Shown here: one piece after another, positions 45,137 to 54,367 of the stretch
How positions within the stretch are numbered: position 1 is the first letter of the stretch
Layout: each line of letters begins with the position of its first letter
Source of the DNA: CAWATZ01 sp963784995
GTDB taxonomy: Bacteria > Planctomycetota > Planctomycetia > Gemmatales > Gemmataceae
Direction of reading: 5' to 3'
Length of the DNA: 64,000 bases
Assembly: GCA_963784995.1 (NCBI GenBank)
Contig: CAWATZ010000006.1
Span: 930,001-994,000, forward strand
Made by a program: the position numbers and the translations under genes
The notes under the pieces: model-generated
The model's input: the letters and a program-made list of their open reading frames with translations, nothing else
Database searches by the model: none
What the model was told of the DNA's origin: nothing

Positions 45137-45197
45137 CTTCCGATGGTCGGAAGTGCGGTACTGAAAGCCTCGAATAATTCGGAAGTCTTCCGAATTA
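45137..45197. promoter_or_regulatory. Two palindromes sharing the CTTCCGA half-site, upstream of the integrase
   Basis: 45137-45153 is CTTCCGA-tgg-TCGGAAG. 45175-45197 is a perfect TAATTCGGAAG-t-CTTCCGAATTA. The second ends 16 bases before the integrase ATG. Shared half-sites at both suggest binding by one dimeric protein: a repressor of the integrase gene, or the recombinase itself. Confidence 0.55.
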
Positions 45198-45213
45198 CGA
45201 AAGGGTGTGCCGC

Positions 45214-46638
45214 ATGGCCCGTCGTCGGAAGGGGGAACTTCCCCGCTATCGTCTCCACAAACAGTCCGGTCAGGCCGTCGTCTCGCTGCCACTCGGCGGC
45301 GGGAAGTACCGGGATTTCCTGCTCGGTCCCTTCGACTCCGAAGAAAGCAAGCGGGAGTACACTCGTGTCATCAACGAGTGGTTAGCAGCCGGGATGCTTG
45401 CCCCGCCCACGGCAGCCGGTGGCCGGTGTCCGGACCTATCTGTAGCCGAGGTCTGCGTGCGTTTCTGCAAACACGCCGAGGTTTACTACCGGCTGGTTGA
45501 TGGATCGCCTTCCGGGGAGCAGGACAACTACAAGTACGCCCAGGCTCCCCTCATCGACCTCTACGGCCTCACCCCGGCATCCGAGTTCGGCCCGTTGAAG
45601 CTCAAGGCCGTCCGCCAGAAGATGATCGATGCCCACCGCTACCTCGTCCGCTTTGCCGCCGATTCGGTGACGTGGGAAAAGTGGTTGCCGGAGAGCCGCA
45701 TCCGCAACCGGGCGGGGCACGCCGACCAGTGGGAGGCCGAGCGGAAGGGCGAATGGAGGCCCGTCGAGCTTCTTAAAAAGAAGAAAGCGATCTCCCGGAA
45801 GGAGATCAACCGCAGGATCGACCTCATCAAGCGGATGTTCAAGTGGGCCGTCTCCGAGGAACTGGTCCCGCCTTCTGTGTACCAGGCGCTCATGACGGTG
45901 CGGGGGCTACGTCGGGGCCACCCAGGGACTTACGAAAGGCCCAAGGTCAGGCCGGTGCCCCAGCAGAATGTCGAGGCTGTGCTGCCCTTCCTCTGCCCCC
46001 AGGTGGCTGCGATGGTCCGGCTCCAGCCGTTGGTCGGCGCACGGGAGACGGAAATCTGCCTCATGCGGGGCCGGGACATCGACCGCAGCGGCCCCGTCTG
46101 GTGGTATAAGATTGACCCCAACGAAGACGCCCGTCACGGGCAACCGGCCAACCTCCACAAGACCGCCCACGTCGAGGAGGCGGACGGCTCGGCGTCGGTT
46201 AAGGTGCTGCCCATCGGCCCGAAGGCCCAAGCGATCCTGAAGGAATGGCTCCGGGACAATGAGGATGAATTCCTGTTCCAGCCACGAGAGGCACGCCAGA
46301 AGAAGTACGATGAGCGACGGAAGCGACGGAAGACCCCACTGTGGCCATCGCACGCCGCACATCAGGCCAGGAAGAAGAAGGCCAAGCCGAAACGAATTCC
46401 ACGGGACCATTACGACCGGCACAGCTACGCCCGTGCCATTGCACGGGCTTGTGAGAAGGCCGAGGTTCCGCACTGGCACCCCCATCAGTTGAAGCACGTC
46501 TGCGGGACGGATGTACGCAAGAAGTATGGCGTTGAGGCAGCACGGGCTTACCTGGGCCACACGAAGTTGTCCACCGCCGAAATCTACGCCGAGAAGGACA
46601 TGGAGTTGGTGGAGAGGATCGCCTTGGAGATAGGGTAA
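45214..46638 (+). CDS. Tyrosine recombinase/integrase
   Basis: A 474-residue protein. The N-terminal 250 residues hold a SAM-like core-binding region (LLKKKKAISRKEINRRIDLI, RMFKWAVSEELVPPSVYQAL). The catalytic half has VGARETEICLMRGRDID (Arg I), HPHQLKHVCGTDVRKKYG (His, but Lys in place of Arg II), LGHTKLSTAEIYAEKD (His and the nucleophile Tyr). The start is ATG 45214 after AAAGGG. The gene lies just downstream of tRNA-Val, the usual position for an integrated element. The Lys change makes activity uncertain. Confidence 0.85.
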   Translation: MARRRKGELPRYRLHKQSGQAVVSLPLGGGKYRDFLLGPFDSEESKREYTRVINEWLAAGMLAPPTAAGGRCPDLSVAEVCVRFCKHAEVYYRLVDGSPSGEQDNYKYAQAPLIDLYGLTPASEFGPLKLKAVRQKMIDAHRYLVRFAADSVTWEKWLPESRIRNRAGHADQWEAERKGEWRPVELLKKKKAISRKEINRRIDLIKRMFKWAVSEELVPPSVYQALMTVRGLRRGHPGTYERPKVRPVPQQNVEAVLPFLCPQVAAMVRLQPLVGARETEICLMRGRDIDRSGPVWWYKIDPNEDARHGQPANLHKTAHVEEADGSASVKVLPIGPKAQAILKEWLRDNEDEFLFQPREARQKKYDERRKRRKTPLWPSHAAHQARKKKAKPKRIPRDHYDRHSYARAIARACEKAEVPHWHPHQLKHVCGTDVRKKYGVEAARAYLGHTKLSTAEIYAEKDMELVERIALEIG

Positions 46639-46668
46639 TCATCGGTAGGACGAAAATGACAAGGATGG

Positions 46669-46713
46669 CCACGGTGCGGTTGCCTCACAATCAGGCCAGC
46701 AGCCTCACCGTGG
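46669..46713. terminator. Inverted repeat between convergent genes
   Basis: CCACGGTG (46669-46676) and CACCGTGG (46706-46713) enclose 29 bases with further partial pairing. It lies between the integrase stop and the end of the DUF1580 gene, so a two-way terminator fits, although no U-tract follows. Confidence 0.35.
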
Positions 46714-46747
46714 CGCTCAAGGAGCGAGGGTCGGAATGCGCTGAAAC

Positions 46748-47404
46748 TCATGTACGAGGCTGCGACTCGCCTTGGCTGGGTGGGCGGTTGCTCTTCTTCC
46801 AGATTGCCTTCCACTCCTCCACAGCCCTTTCAGCGGCGCTCTTGCGCTGGCGGGGAGTTCGGATCACGGGAGGGCTGAATTCCTCCGGCTCATGAGCCTC
46901 GCTCAATGCCTGGATGAACTCCTGCAACCAGCGCCGGGTAGTGAGCCGGTGCCCTCCGATCAAGACGGATCGCAGCCGGACGTTGCGAAGCCCCTTCATA
47001 CACCACCGCCGGATCGTATTGACGTAGAGCCGCTTGCCGGGCTTCCTGCCGGGAAGCAGGGCTGCTGCCTCGGTCAAGGTCAAGCCTTCTTTCTCGATCA
47101 GGTCCAGTTCTTCTTCTGACAAGGCCCCTTTCCGGCCTCTGCTGACCAGGAACTCCATCTCATCGCCCGCTCGGAGCCTGTACTCGGCAGCGACCGCCGA
47201 ACCGCCGATGAATGCCTCGGCATCACCGGGGATGGAAAAGACAGTCGCCAGGCCACGCTGAACCGATGCGACTGACTTACCTGCGAGGTTTTCAAAATAA
47301 AAATCATTCGGGCCGTGGGTGATACGGCAGGTGGGTGGAGGCTGATGCCTGCCATCGCCTGCAACAGCTTTCTTGAGCGGCGGAGTCAAAAGCATGGGAA
47401 GCAT
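46748..47404 (-). CDS. DUF1580-domain protein
   Basis: A 218-residue protein. The middle (GLTLTEAAALLPGRKPGKRL, then YVNTIRRWCMKGLRNVRLRS, VLIGGHRLTTRRWLQEF) is the planctomycete-specific DUF1580, a MerR/excisionase-like winged helix that probably binds DNA. The N-terminal 90 residues (AVAAEYRLRAGDEMEFLVSRGRKG) form a second small domain often found in such proteins. Beside the integrase it may serve as excisionase or regulator of the element, which is inferred from position. Start: ATG 47404 has AAAGGA nine bases away; ATG 47410 is closer to it. Confidence 0.75.
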   Translation of the reverse strand: MLPMLLTPPLKKAVAGDGRHQPPPTCRITHGPNDFYFENLAGKSVASVQRGLATVFSIPGDAEAFIGGSAVAAEYRLRAGDEMEFLVSRGRKGALSEEELDLIEKEGLTLTEAAALLPGRKPGKRLYVNTIRRWCMKGLRNVRLRSVLIGGHRLTTRRWLQEFIQALSEAHEPEEFSPPVIRTPRQRKSAAERAVEEWKAIWKKSNRPPSQGESQPRT

Positions 47405-47420
47405 CCTCATTCGTCCTTTC

Positions 47421-47825
47421 TCACGGAAAGCGGATGGTGGATTCGATCTCGTTCCCCCAGGATTCCCAGCCAGACCGAAGGCGGCGGGCGAAAAGTTCCA
47501 GGTAGGGACCGGGGCTTTGCTCCTCGATCAACTGGTAGAAGAACTCAGGCTTTTCGCTGTGCGACAGCCGAGGCAGCAGGAAGGCCGTGGACACCGCCGG
47601 TCCCAGGAGCCGCTGGCTGCCCCGGACGCCGAAGACGATGTGTTCCGTGGCCGACCGATACCAGTAACCCGTCCTCGTCGAGACTTCTGGCCGGTCGTGC
47701 TTGACCTTAACCCAGGTAAGGATCGTCTTCGGCTCGAAGCTCCAGGGACGGGCCACGTCGTGTGCCTCGACCATGAAGGCGTTCGTGGTCCACAGGTAAA
47801 GGTGGGCGTCGGCGGCAGCGAGTCC
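47421..47825 (-). pseudogene. MT-A70-family adenine methyltransferase, 5'-truncated
   Basis: The reading frame holds the C-terminal half of an MT-A70 methyltransferase: AHLYLWTTNAFMVEAHDVAR, FEPKTILTWVKVKHDRPEVS, YWYRSATEHIVFGVRG, SEKPEFFYQLIEEQSPGPYL, FARRLRSGWESWGNEI. A TGA in frame at 47826-47828 precedes it, and the N-terminal part with the DPPW motif is absent. It is inactive as a full enzyme. Confidence 0.75.
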
Positions 47826-47863
47826 TCAATTTGAAACGCCGTCCTGAAACGCCGTCCGGATCG

Positions 47864-48361
47864 TCAAGCTGTATACCGACCGGCTGCAATCAGTGCCCGG
47901 GTATCCACCTTATAATTGTTGGGATAAAAACACGGATTCTCGCTAAAGTAGTCCGATTCCGAATCCAACTCCACCTTGCGCCCGATCTCTTTCAGATCGA
48001 AAGCCTGAATTTGTTGCCACACTTCCGACCAGCGCTTGGTTGCTGCCTTCGGAGTGCCGAAAATCACCCAATGCCGGTAACTGTTCCAATCGTGTCGTTC
48101 CTTTTCGTCCTGGCGCAGCCGGTACGCCACGTACACCCACCGAGGAGGCAATCCGTTTTGCAAGCCGAGGCCAACGTGCGCCGGCAATTCCTTCAGGAAC
48201 TCATCCCACAAATTGCGCTGACGGATGTAACGCAGCGCCACCTGTCCCAGGTCTTCCCCGCCATCCTGGAGGAAATCCGACAGGATCTTCCCCCAGACCA
48301 ACGGGTCTTTGTCCTCTTTGCCCAGTTCCAGCAACGTCATCAACTGTCGTCTGTCCAACAT
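47864..48361 (-). CDS. Hypothetical protein
   Basis: A 165-residue protein, MLDRRQLMTLLELGKEDKDP to RALIAAGRYTA, rich in Trp, Tyr and charged residues, mostly helical by composition. NGLPPRWVYVAYRLRQDEKE and DWNSYRHWVIFGTPKAATKR are the most distinct parts. No family was recognised. It lies in the integrase-associated island. Confidence 0.5.
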   Translation of the reverse strand: MLDRRQLMTLLELGKEDKDPLVWGKILSDFLQDGGEDLGQVALRYIRQRNLWDEFLKELPAHVGLGLQNGLPPRWVYVAYRLRQDEKERHDWNSYRHWVIFGTPKAATKRWSEVWQQIQAFDLKEIGRKVELDSESDYFSENPCFYPNNYKVDTRALIAAGRYTA

Positions 48362-48412
48362 TGCTCGCCCCCGAAAACAAATGAAAATCTCGACGCATGC
48401 TCATTCTACTGA

Positions 48413-49270
48413 GGGAGCTTAGCCCAGTACTGGCGCGACGAGCAGCAACGGACGCAGCAAGAGCCAGCCCGGCCAGGCCGGCCCCTGGACTACACCTGGA
48501 GGGTTGAACTCACCCAGGCCGATGCGAACAGGGCAGCCGAACAATGCAAGGTGTGTGCGGACCGCAAAGAGCAGGCCCGGCAGGCGGTGCGTGGCCTGGC
48601 TGACGAGTACCATCCGTTCGACCCCAAGACGGGTGTGCCGGTCACGGCAGCGCAAGTCGAGAAGCGTCTGGGACAACGTCTGGCCACTGCGGAGCAACTG
48701 AGCCAGGCCGCAGGTCTGGGAACCAAAGTGCAAGAGGCGCTGGACCAGGCAAGGATTTGGCTGGTGACGCTGGTCGCGAGCCTGTCCTGGTTCTGGAGTG
48801 TGGCGCGGCAGCGGCTGGAGCGTCTGCACTTGTCGGCGGAGGCCGAGAAGCAAGTGTACGAGAAACTGTTGCCGGGTCTTTACTGGCAACAGATGGCGCG
48901 GCGGGGCCGGACACCAGAAGATCGTCGGCGGCAACAGAGTCTGGGAGAGCGCCTGTGGCAAGAAGCCTGGGCGTCGGCAGCCTTGGGGCAATTGGAGCAA
49001 GCCCAACGGCAAGAAGTGGAACGAGTGGGCCGGGAAGTGGTTGGGCTGTTTCAGAGATCGAGTTCGTGCGTGGAGGGTCGCAATGGACGCCTGGCGTTGT
49101 TCCAGCACGGTCACAGTCGGCTGAGTGAAGGGAAGCTGAAGGCTCTGACGGCGGTGCATAATTACGTAACGCGGCGCGAGGACGGAACGACGGCAGCGGA
49201 GCGGTTCTTCGGCAAGAAACAGCGAGAGGCGCTGGGTTGGCTGTTGGAGCAGATGCCCGATCTGCCCTGA
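48413..49270 (+). mobile_element. Transposase C-terminal fragment (DUF6399-type)
   Basis: An open frame of 285 codons that starts after a TGA without any ATG: AQYWRDEQQRTQQEPARPG, LDYTWRVELTQADANRAAEQ, then helical sequence. It ends with SSSCVEGRNGRLALFQHGHS and TAVHNYVTRREDGTTAAERFFG, the end of a transposase group with DUF6399. The catalytic N-terminal part is missing. It is a 5'-truncated remnant. Confidence 0.6.
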
Positions 49271-49908
49271 CCGGCTGCCCGACGGCCTCAGAAGGGTTCT
49301 CACCAGGCTCCGCAAACCTCATAGCCTTGGCCGGAACGACGATCACAGCCACCCAAGTGGAAACAATCCCGAAGGAAATCACTCCCTCCATCAGGGAGTT
49401 AGCGAAGGAATTGGGGACGGGCGAACCCGTGTGGGTGTCCGTCAAACCGTTTGCCTATGCGCAACCCGGAAGGTGTTACCCGAATGTCGCCGCTTATGTT
49501 GAAGCCTTTGGCGGAGAAGCCAGGGAGGGCTGGCTTGTGTGGGAGGACGATTGCGGGCGTTGGCTTAAGGCAATCCATCATGCCGTCTGGCGGAGTCCGG
49601 ACGGGCGGTTGCTTGACATCACGCCGCATGCGGACGGGGAGCAGACGATTGTATTCTGTCCCGGCGGCAAGGTGAAATGGGACGGGCAGCATCCCGTTGC
49701 CGGCGTGTATAAGCCCTTGCTCAAAGTCAATTGGATTCGGCGGTTGTGCGAAGTCGCCCGGGAATACGATCTGTGGATGGAACGCAACACTACTGCCGAC
49801 GAATGCGCAAAACCGGACATGCGGTTTCTGTATCTGTTGCACGAACTGAGAAAACTCCTGTTGTTGGCGGAACGCAACCGAAAGGAGCGTCGCAATGAGG
49901 CCGACTGA
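49237..49908 (+). CDS. Hypothetical protein with Cys-His-Asp arrangement, start uncertain
   Basis: The frame is open from 49237 but overlaps the transposase remnant; only TTG and GTG starts exist (for example TTG near 49333), so the 5' end may have been lost to the insertion. The core is PGRCYPNVAAYVEAFGGEAR, WLKAIHHAVWRSPDGRLLDI and TPHADGEQTIVFCPGG. The spaced Cys, His and Asp recall papain/transglutaminase-like folds, but this is only a pattern. The C-terminus is helical and charged. It precedes, and overlaps in ATGA fashion with, a small basic protein. Confidence 0.5.
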   Translation: MAVGADARSALTGCPTASEGFSPGSANLIALAGTTITATQVETIPKEITPSIRELAKELGTGEPVWVSVKPFAYAQPGRCYPNVAAYVEAFGGEAREGWLVWEDDCGRWLKAIHHAVWRSPDGRLLDITPHADGEQTIVFCPGGKVKWDGQHPVAGVYKPLLKVNWIRRLCEVAREYDLWMERNTTADECAKPDMRFLYLLHELRKLLLLAERNRKERRNEAD

Positions 49909-50053
49909 TCACAAGAAATGGCAACGGGGGGCGAAAGCCAATCTGGGGATTGCCCCGCCGGGTAAGCCCACCGCTCCCGAAACGGACAAGGAAGCAAAGC
50001 GGGCGCAGAAGAAAGCCGAACGCAAGAACAAGAAGAAAGGACGCCGGAAGTGA
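49895..50053 (+). CDS. Small Lys/Arg-rich protein
   Basis: A 52-residue protein, MRPTDHKKWQRGAKANLGIA to RKNKKKGRRK. It has a strong GAAAGGAG ribosome site inside the previous gene, and its start overlaps that gene by 14 bases. A highly basic C-terminus suggests nucleic-acid binding. The function is unknown. Its stop overlaps a GTG that would start the methyltransferase remnant. Confidence 0.6.
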   Translation: MRPTDHKKWQRGAKANLGIAPPGKPTAPETDKEAKRAQKKAERKNKKKGRRK

Positions 50054-50262
50054 TCTTCCGCTACCCGGGGGTAAGGCGAAACTGGCTGCCGCCATCATGA
50101 ACCTTGCCCCCCTTTCGGGGAGTACCAGGAGCCCTTCGGCGGCGGCGGTGCGATCTTTTTGGGGATGCCTCAAGGGATACTCCGTTGGATCGACGACGCC
50201 GACGAAGGGCTTATCTCCGTTTACCTTGCCCGAGGACTTCATCGCATCATGCAGGCCCTAGT
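50050..50262 (+). pseudogene. D12-class (Dam-like) adenine methyltransferase remnant
   Basis: Fragments in three frames spell the N-terminus of a Dam-type enzyme: IFRYPG (GTG at 50050), then GGKAKLAAAIMNLAP, then EYQEPFGGGGAIF, then MPQGILRWIDDADEGLIS. FRYPGGK and EPFGGGG are the AdoMet-binding signature. Three or more shifts and the missing catalytic part make it a decayed gene. Confidence 0.65.
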
Positions 50263-50758
50263 AGGAAAAGTTACATCCGCTGCGGGCATCACGGTGGTTG
50301 CTCCAGTCTACCGACACCGTGGCCACGTCCCGGCCGGCAGCGGGGCACGCCCTTCTTGAGCAGGCTCAAGGCCAAGGCGATGCTGTCCTCCAGGAACCAG
50401 TCGTACCAGTCCAGGTCATGGATGGTGGTTGTGTTCGGCCGGCGGTCCTTGTCAACTATGGGTAATGCTCTCATACCCACTCTTGCACCCGGAGAGGATG
50501 AGCGTTCGGGATTTCCTGGTTTTTTTTCAGAAACAGGAAGTCTCAGCGAAGTCTCACAGCAAGTGCCGTCGGCAGGCGTGGAGCGGCCCCTATATATAAA
50601 GACTCCCCGCTCCGAACCCGCCAGCTATCACGGAACCGGCCTTTCGGAAGCGTGATACTTGAGACTTTCCACAAATCTTTGCTTTTTTCCGAACGCTCGC
50701 CCCCGTCGGGTGCAAGAGTGATAGACAACACGATTCACACTCTTGACGGAGAACACAG
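50263..50758. other. Region with a short minus-strand frame and repeats, mostly non-coding
   Basis: Holds the short minus-strand ORF at 50289-50474. From 50480 to 50755 no gene is seen. The motif GGGTGCAAGAGTG occurs at 50707-50719 upstream of the DUF932-type gene and inverted at 50476-50488 upstream of the minus-strand frame. An AT-rich ctatatataaa lies between GGAGCGG and CCGCTCC half-sites (50580-50612). Confidence 0.4.
50289..50474 (-). CDS. Short hypothetical protein, perhaps a fragment
   Basis: 61 residues from the ATG at 50474. The core TIHDLDWYDWFLEDSIALALS and LLKKGV looks protein-like, with a helix of alternating aromatic and acidic residues. After PRCRPGR the frame becomes Gly/Arg-rich, while a neighbouring frame reads DVATVSVDWSNHRD, so a frameshift is likely. 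The function is unknown. Confidence 0.35.
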   Translation of the reverse strand: MRALPIVDKDRRPNTTTIHDLDWYDWFLEDSIALALSLLKKGVPRCRPGRGHGVGRLEQPP

Positions 50759-50869
50759 ATGACTCACGAAATCGAGAGCATGGCCTACTTTGGGCAACGC
50801 CCCTGGCACCGCCTTGGCACCGAACTGGAGGAAACCGACCTCTACGACTGGCCCATCGCCAGCAAGAAC
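50759..50869 (+). pseudogene. DUF932-family protein, N-terminal fragment
   Basis: MTHEIESMAYFGQRPWHRLG and TELEETDLYDWPIASK match the start of DUF932 phage/plasmid-type proteins (the M-A-Y-x-G-x-x-P-W-H-x-L-G motif). ACGGAGAACACAG precedes the ATG. Similarity ends where IS1634 sequence begins, near 50870-50930, so the gene was cut by insertion. Confidence 0.6.
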
Positions 50870-50927
50870 CTACATTCCGCGAATGGGTTGAGGGCATTTC
50901 CAGTGAATTATCCTGAACCAAAGAAGA

Positions 50928-52230
50928 TCAAGGAAGTCCGTAGGGTGCGCCAGCGACGCCCAGCAGCCGGAGTACCTCCTGTGCCGCTTGTGGTAGCTCA
51001 TCGTGGAAGCGACGCAACTCCTGCCTCTGCTCATCCAACAAACGGTGCCGCCGATGCCCCTCCAACCTCCCAAACACCACAGCCGCCGTCGGCGCTTCGC
51101 TCGGCCGACCTTCCGGGTACAACGCCAGACTGCTCCAGCCACGCGCCGCCATTTGCCCGCGTACCTCCCGCTCCAACAACGCCTGCACCAACTCCACCAC
51201 GAAGTACAGCCACAGCAGGCTGTCCACCCGACCCACGTTTTTCAGCAACACCGGCGCCACCCCAAACACACTCTTGAGCTGCTCGTGACGCTTCTCCACG
51301 AACGGTTGGTATTTGTACTTGCCCAAGGCATCTTCCAAGCTCAGCGTCTCATCGTTGCTCAGCAGCGGGAACAGACCGTCACAGCGGGCCGCACGCCGCA
51401 ACGCCTCCGCATCCTCCTCCAAGCGGATGCGATACCGAATCGTCTGCACCGAGCGGTACTCCGTGTCGGGTCCGGGTCGGCCGGGGCCGACTTGCTGATA
51501 CGACTGCTTCACTTCCTGCTCCAGGACCAAGCGCAGCAGTCCCTCGACTTGTTCCTCCGCCACGATGCGTGCGGCGGCCGTGCGTGCTTCGCTGGCCGTG
51601 CGCCACTGCCGCCGCCGACCCGGCGCCTGCAGACCGTCCAGCCGGGCGCAGGTACGCTCCAGACGCTGCTGCCGCACCTGCCGGTCTTGTTCCTCCTTTT
51701 GCGAGCTGTGATACCACAGCACCCGGTAGCCTTCCGAGCTGCGGCGTGGACTCTCCACGCCCCGGTAGACCACGTCCTCTCCAGCGGCACGGCGTGGATG
51801 GGGCTCGCGATGCACTTCACGCCACTCCACCGGGTGCGTCTGCAGGTAGTCGCGGAACCAACCATCCTCCGCCCGGGTGCGCGGCATGACCGTGAGAAAA
51901 CGTCCGTGCCGCCCGGCGATGTAGCTCATGTTGTCGCGGCTGCACAGCTTACTGTCGGCCACGTACAGGAAGTTACTGTGGCCGATGATCTGTCGCAGAA
52001 ACGCCCAGGTGTCCTGGTGGACCTGGTCGTCGCTGGTGTTGCCATCGTAGGTCTTGCAATGGACCGGCACCGCGCCGTCGGCTGTGATGGTGATGCTGTA
52101 GAGCAGTTGTTTCAGATCCGGCCGATGGTCTTTGTTGTAGCCGAAGGTGATGCGTGGCGGCCGGTCGGCTTGCTCGGCAGGGGGTTGCTCGGCATAGTCA
52201 CCACAGAAGGTGACGGTGGTCGTGTCCTGG
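50928..52230 (-). mobile_element. IS1634-family transposase, N-terminus replaced
   Basis: The frame ends at 50928. It contains RITFGYNKDHRPDLKQLLYS, ITITADGAVPVHCKTYDGNT, LYVADSKLCSRDNMSYIAG and LYFVVELVQALLEREV, the IS1634 subgroup of IS4 transposases (D...D...E chemistry). Homology starts only at the Q-D-T-T-T-V-T-F strand, right at the IS66 end (52231). The N-terminal third is not found on the other side of the IS66 element, so it was deleted. Confidence 0.8.
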
Positions 52231-52426
52231 GTAAGCGTCCGCCGAACCGCAGGCAGGGATGGGAAGACGGAGGAGACGTTCGGGATGCACCAAGAGCTTG
52301 CCCAGGCATGACGGTGCTGGTGGGCAGCCGCGCGGTCCAACGGTTCGCCGGGACGAACTCCGGACGGGCAGCGGCGGACGTGTCCTTCTTGGCTTGGCGG
52401 GCAGGGCGGCCTGGACCGCGGCACGC

Positions 52427-54180
52427 TCAGCCGCTGTCCACGACCGCTTCGCTGGCGCACCGTTGCGCCGCCGCCCAGCGGTCCGGCAGCAGTTCTGGCA
52501 GTTGCTCCGCTGCACAGCTCGGCAAACGCTGCAGCACGTCACGCAAGTAGCGCCACGGCTCGATCCCCAGACGCTTGCACGTCTGCACCAGGCTGTACAG
52601 CACCGCTGCCGTCTCCCCGCCGCCATCGCTGCCAAAGAACAAGTAGTTCTTACGGCCAACCGCCACCGCGCGGAGGCGCCTTCCGCCGCGTTGTTGTCAA
52701 TCGCCAAATACCCTTGGGTCGTATAACGCTCCAGGGCCTGCCATTGGTTCAAGGCATAAGTGATGGCTTCGCCCATTGGACTCTTCGGCAGCACTCCGCC
52801 TCGTTCTTGCTCCAACCATTGTCTTAGCGACGTCAGCAGTGGCACACTCTCTTCCTGACGCAACCGCTGCCGCAGCTGCCAACTCTCTGCCAACGACAAC
52901 CCCGCATCCTCACTCTGCTGGGTCGCTTTCTTCTCCACGGCATACAACTGGCGAATCACTCCTAACACGTAGGACGCCCGCGCCGCGTCTGTCGTCTGCG
53001 CCTCGAAGAACTTCCGCCGCACGTGCGCCCAACAACCGACTTCCACGATCTTGCCGCCGGCATACAGTTGGTCGTAGCCGCTGTAAGCATCGGCTTGCAA
53101 GAAGCCCTGGTAGCCTTTCAGGAAGTCCCCCGGCCGTTCTTGCTTGCGATCGGGACTGTAATCATAGACGGTGTAGGGATGGTCCGTGTCGCCCAGGTAG
53201 ACCCAGACACGACCCTGATGGCTGGCACGCACGCCACGGCTCTGGACTGTCACTGGAGTGTCATCGCTCCCGATCACCTGAGACTTCTTGATGTCGCTGT
53301 GCAGCAACTCATAGAGCGGCCGCACCAGGTCAGCCGACTGCTTCAGCCAGTCGCACAGCGTGCTGCGTTTCAGCGGCACTCCCTGCCGCGCGAAGATCTG
53401 TTCTTGCCGATACAGCGGCAGGTGATCGCCAAACTTGCTGAGGATGACGTGAGCCAGCAGCCCGGGCGCCGCCAGGCAGCGTGGCACTCCCTCCAGCGGC
53501 AGGGGTGCCGTGCTCAGCGTCACGACAAGCACGACGCCGGGCTGGAACAAAACGGGGTCCGCTGTTGCAGTGGCCCCAGCAGTGGTTGCTGCCGTCGGGC
53601 CGGACCCCGCGGCGGCCGGCTCAGACACCGTGGCCGGTGGCGGCTCGCTTTGCTCGGACAGCTGCCGGCGCCGTTGCTCACAGCCAACACACGCATACTT
53701 CAGGCGGACGTTTTCGATGACAAAGATCGACTGCGGCACGCAATCGTATTGCTCGCTGACTTCTTCGCCAATGACCACGCGGGGCAGACCACAGCAACTG
53801 CAGCAACGCTCCGCTTCCGTTAGCTCATGCAGCCGACGCTGCCGAGGCAAGTGTTGGGGAGGCCGCTGCCGGCCGTGCTTGTGGCGCCGCTTGGCTTTGG
53901 CTGGTTTGCTCTCGTCTGGTCCTGTTGGACCGTCTCCGTTGGCTGCCGCCGCATCCGGTTGCGTAAACAGAGACAATTGGCTGGGGTCGAATCGTTCGCT
54001 GCGTGGACCATAGAGACGACGCAGCAGCTGGTCCAGGCGGACTTGGATTTGGCTCAGCTCCCGCTGGCGTGCCGCCAGGGCTCCGAGCAACTCCTCGATC
54101 ATCCGTTTGAGGACGGCGGGATCGTCAGGCAAGTGCTGGACGTCTAAAGCCGCGGTTGTGGTGGTCGTGGCAGTACTCAT
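52427..54180 (-). CDS. tnpC: IS66 transposase TnpC, one frameshift
   Basis: About 584 residues. An N-terminal coiled region (DDPAVLKRMIEELLGALAAR) and IS66 helix LDQLLRRLYGPRSERFDP come first. A zinc-binding block CCSCCGLPRVVIGEEVSEQY follows. The DDE core includes VIGSDDTPVTVQSRG, GFLQADAYSGYDQLY and EVGCWAHVRRKFFEA, and TQGYLAIDNNAAE has the catalytic Glu. Near 52675 one base is missing; the other frame gives VGRKNYLFFGSDGGGETAAV and the normal end. Activity depends on whether the shift is real. Confidence 0.85.
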
Positions 54181-54367
54181 ACTTAGACATCATAGCAGCC
54201 GGCGACGTGTTTTTCGTCGCCATTTGGAAAACAGCTTGCAACTTAAGTGTGCTGAAGACAATCTGTAGCAATCAGGGAAAGTGAGCCACTGCTTGCTGGT
54301 CGGCGAATGAGTTGGTCTGAAGTGCTGAGGGCCTCCCGCAGGAGGCCCTCCTGAGAGAAAAGTGGAC

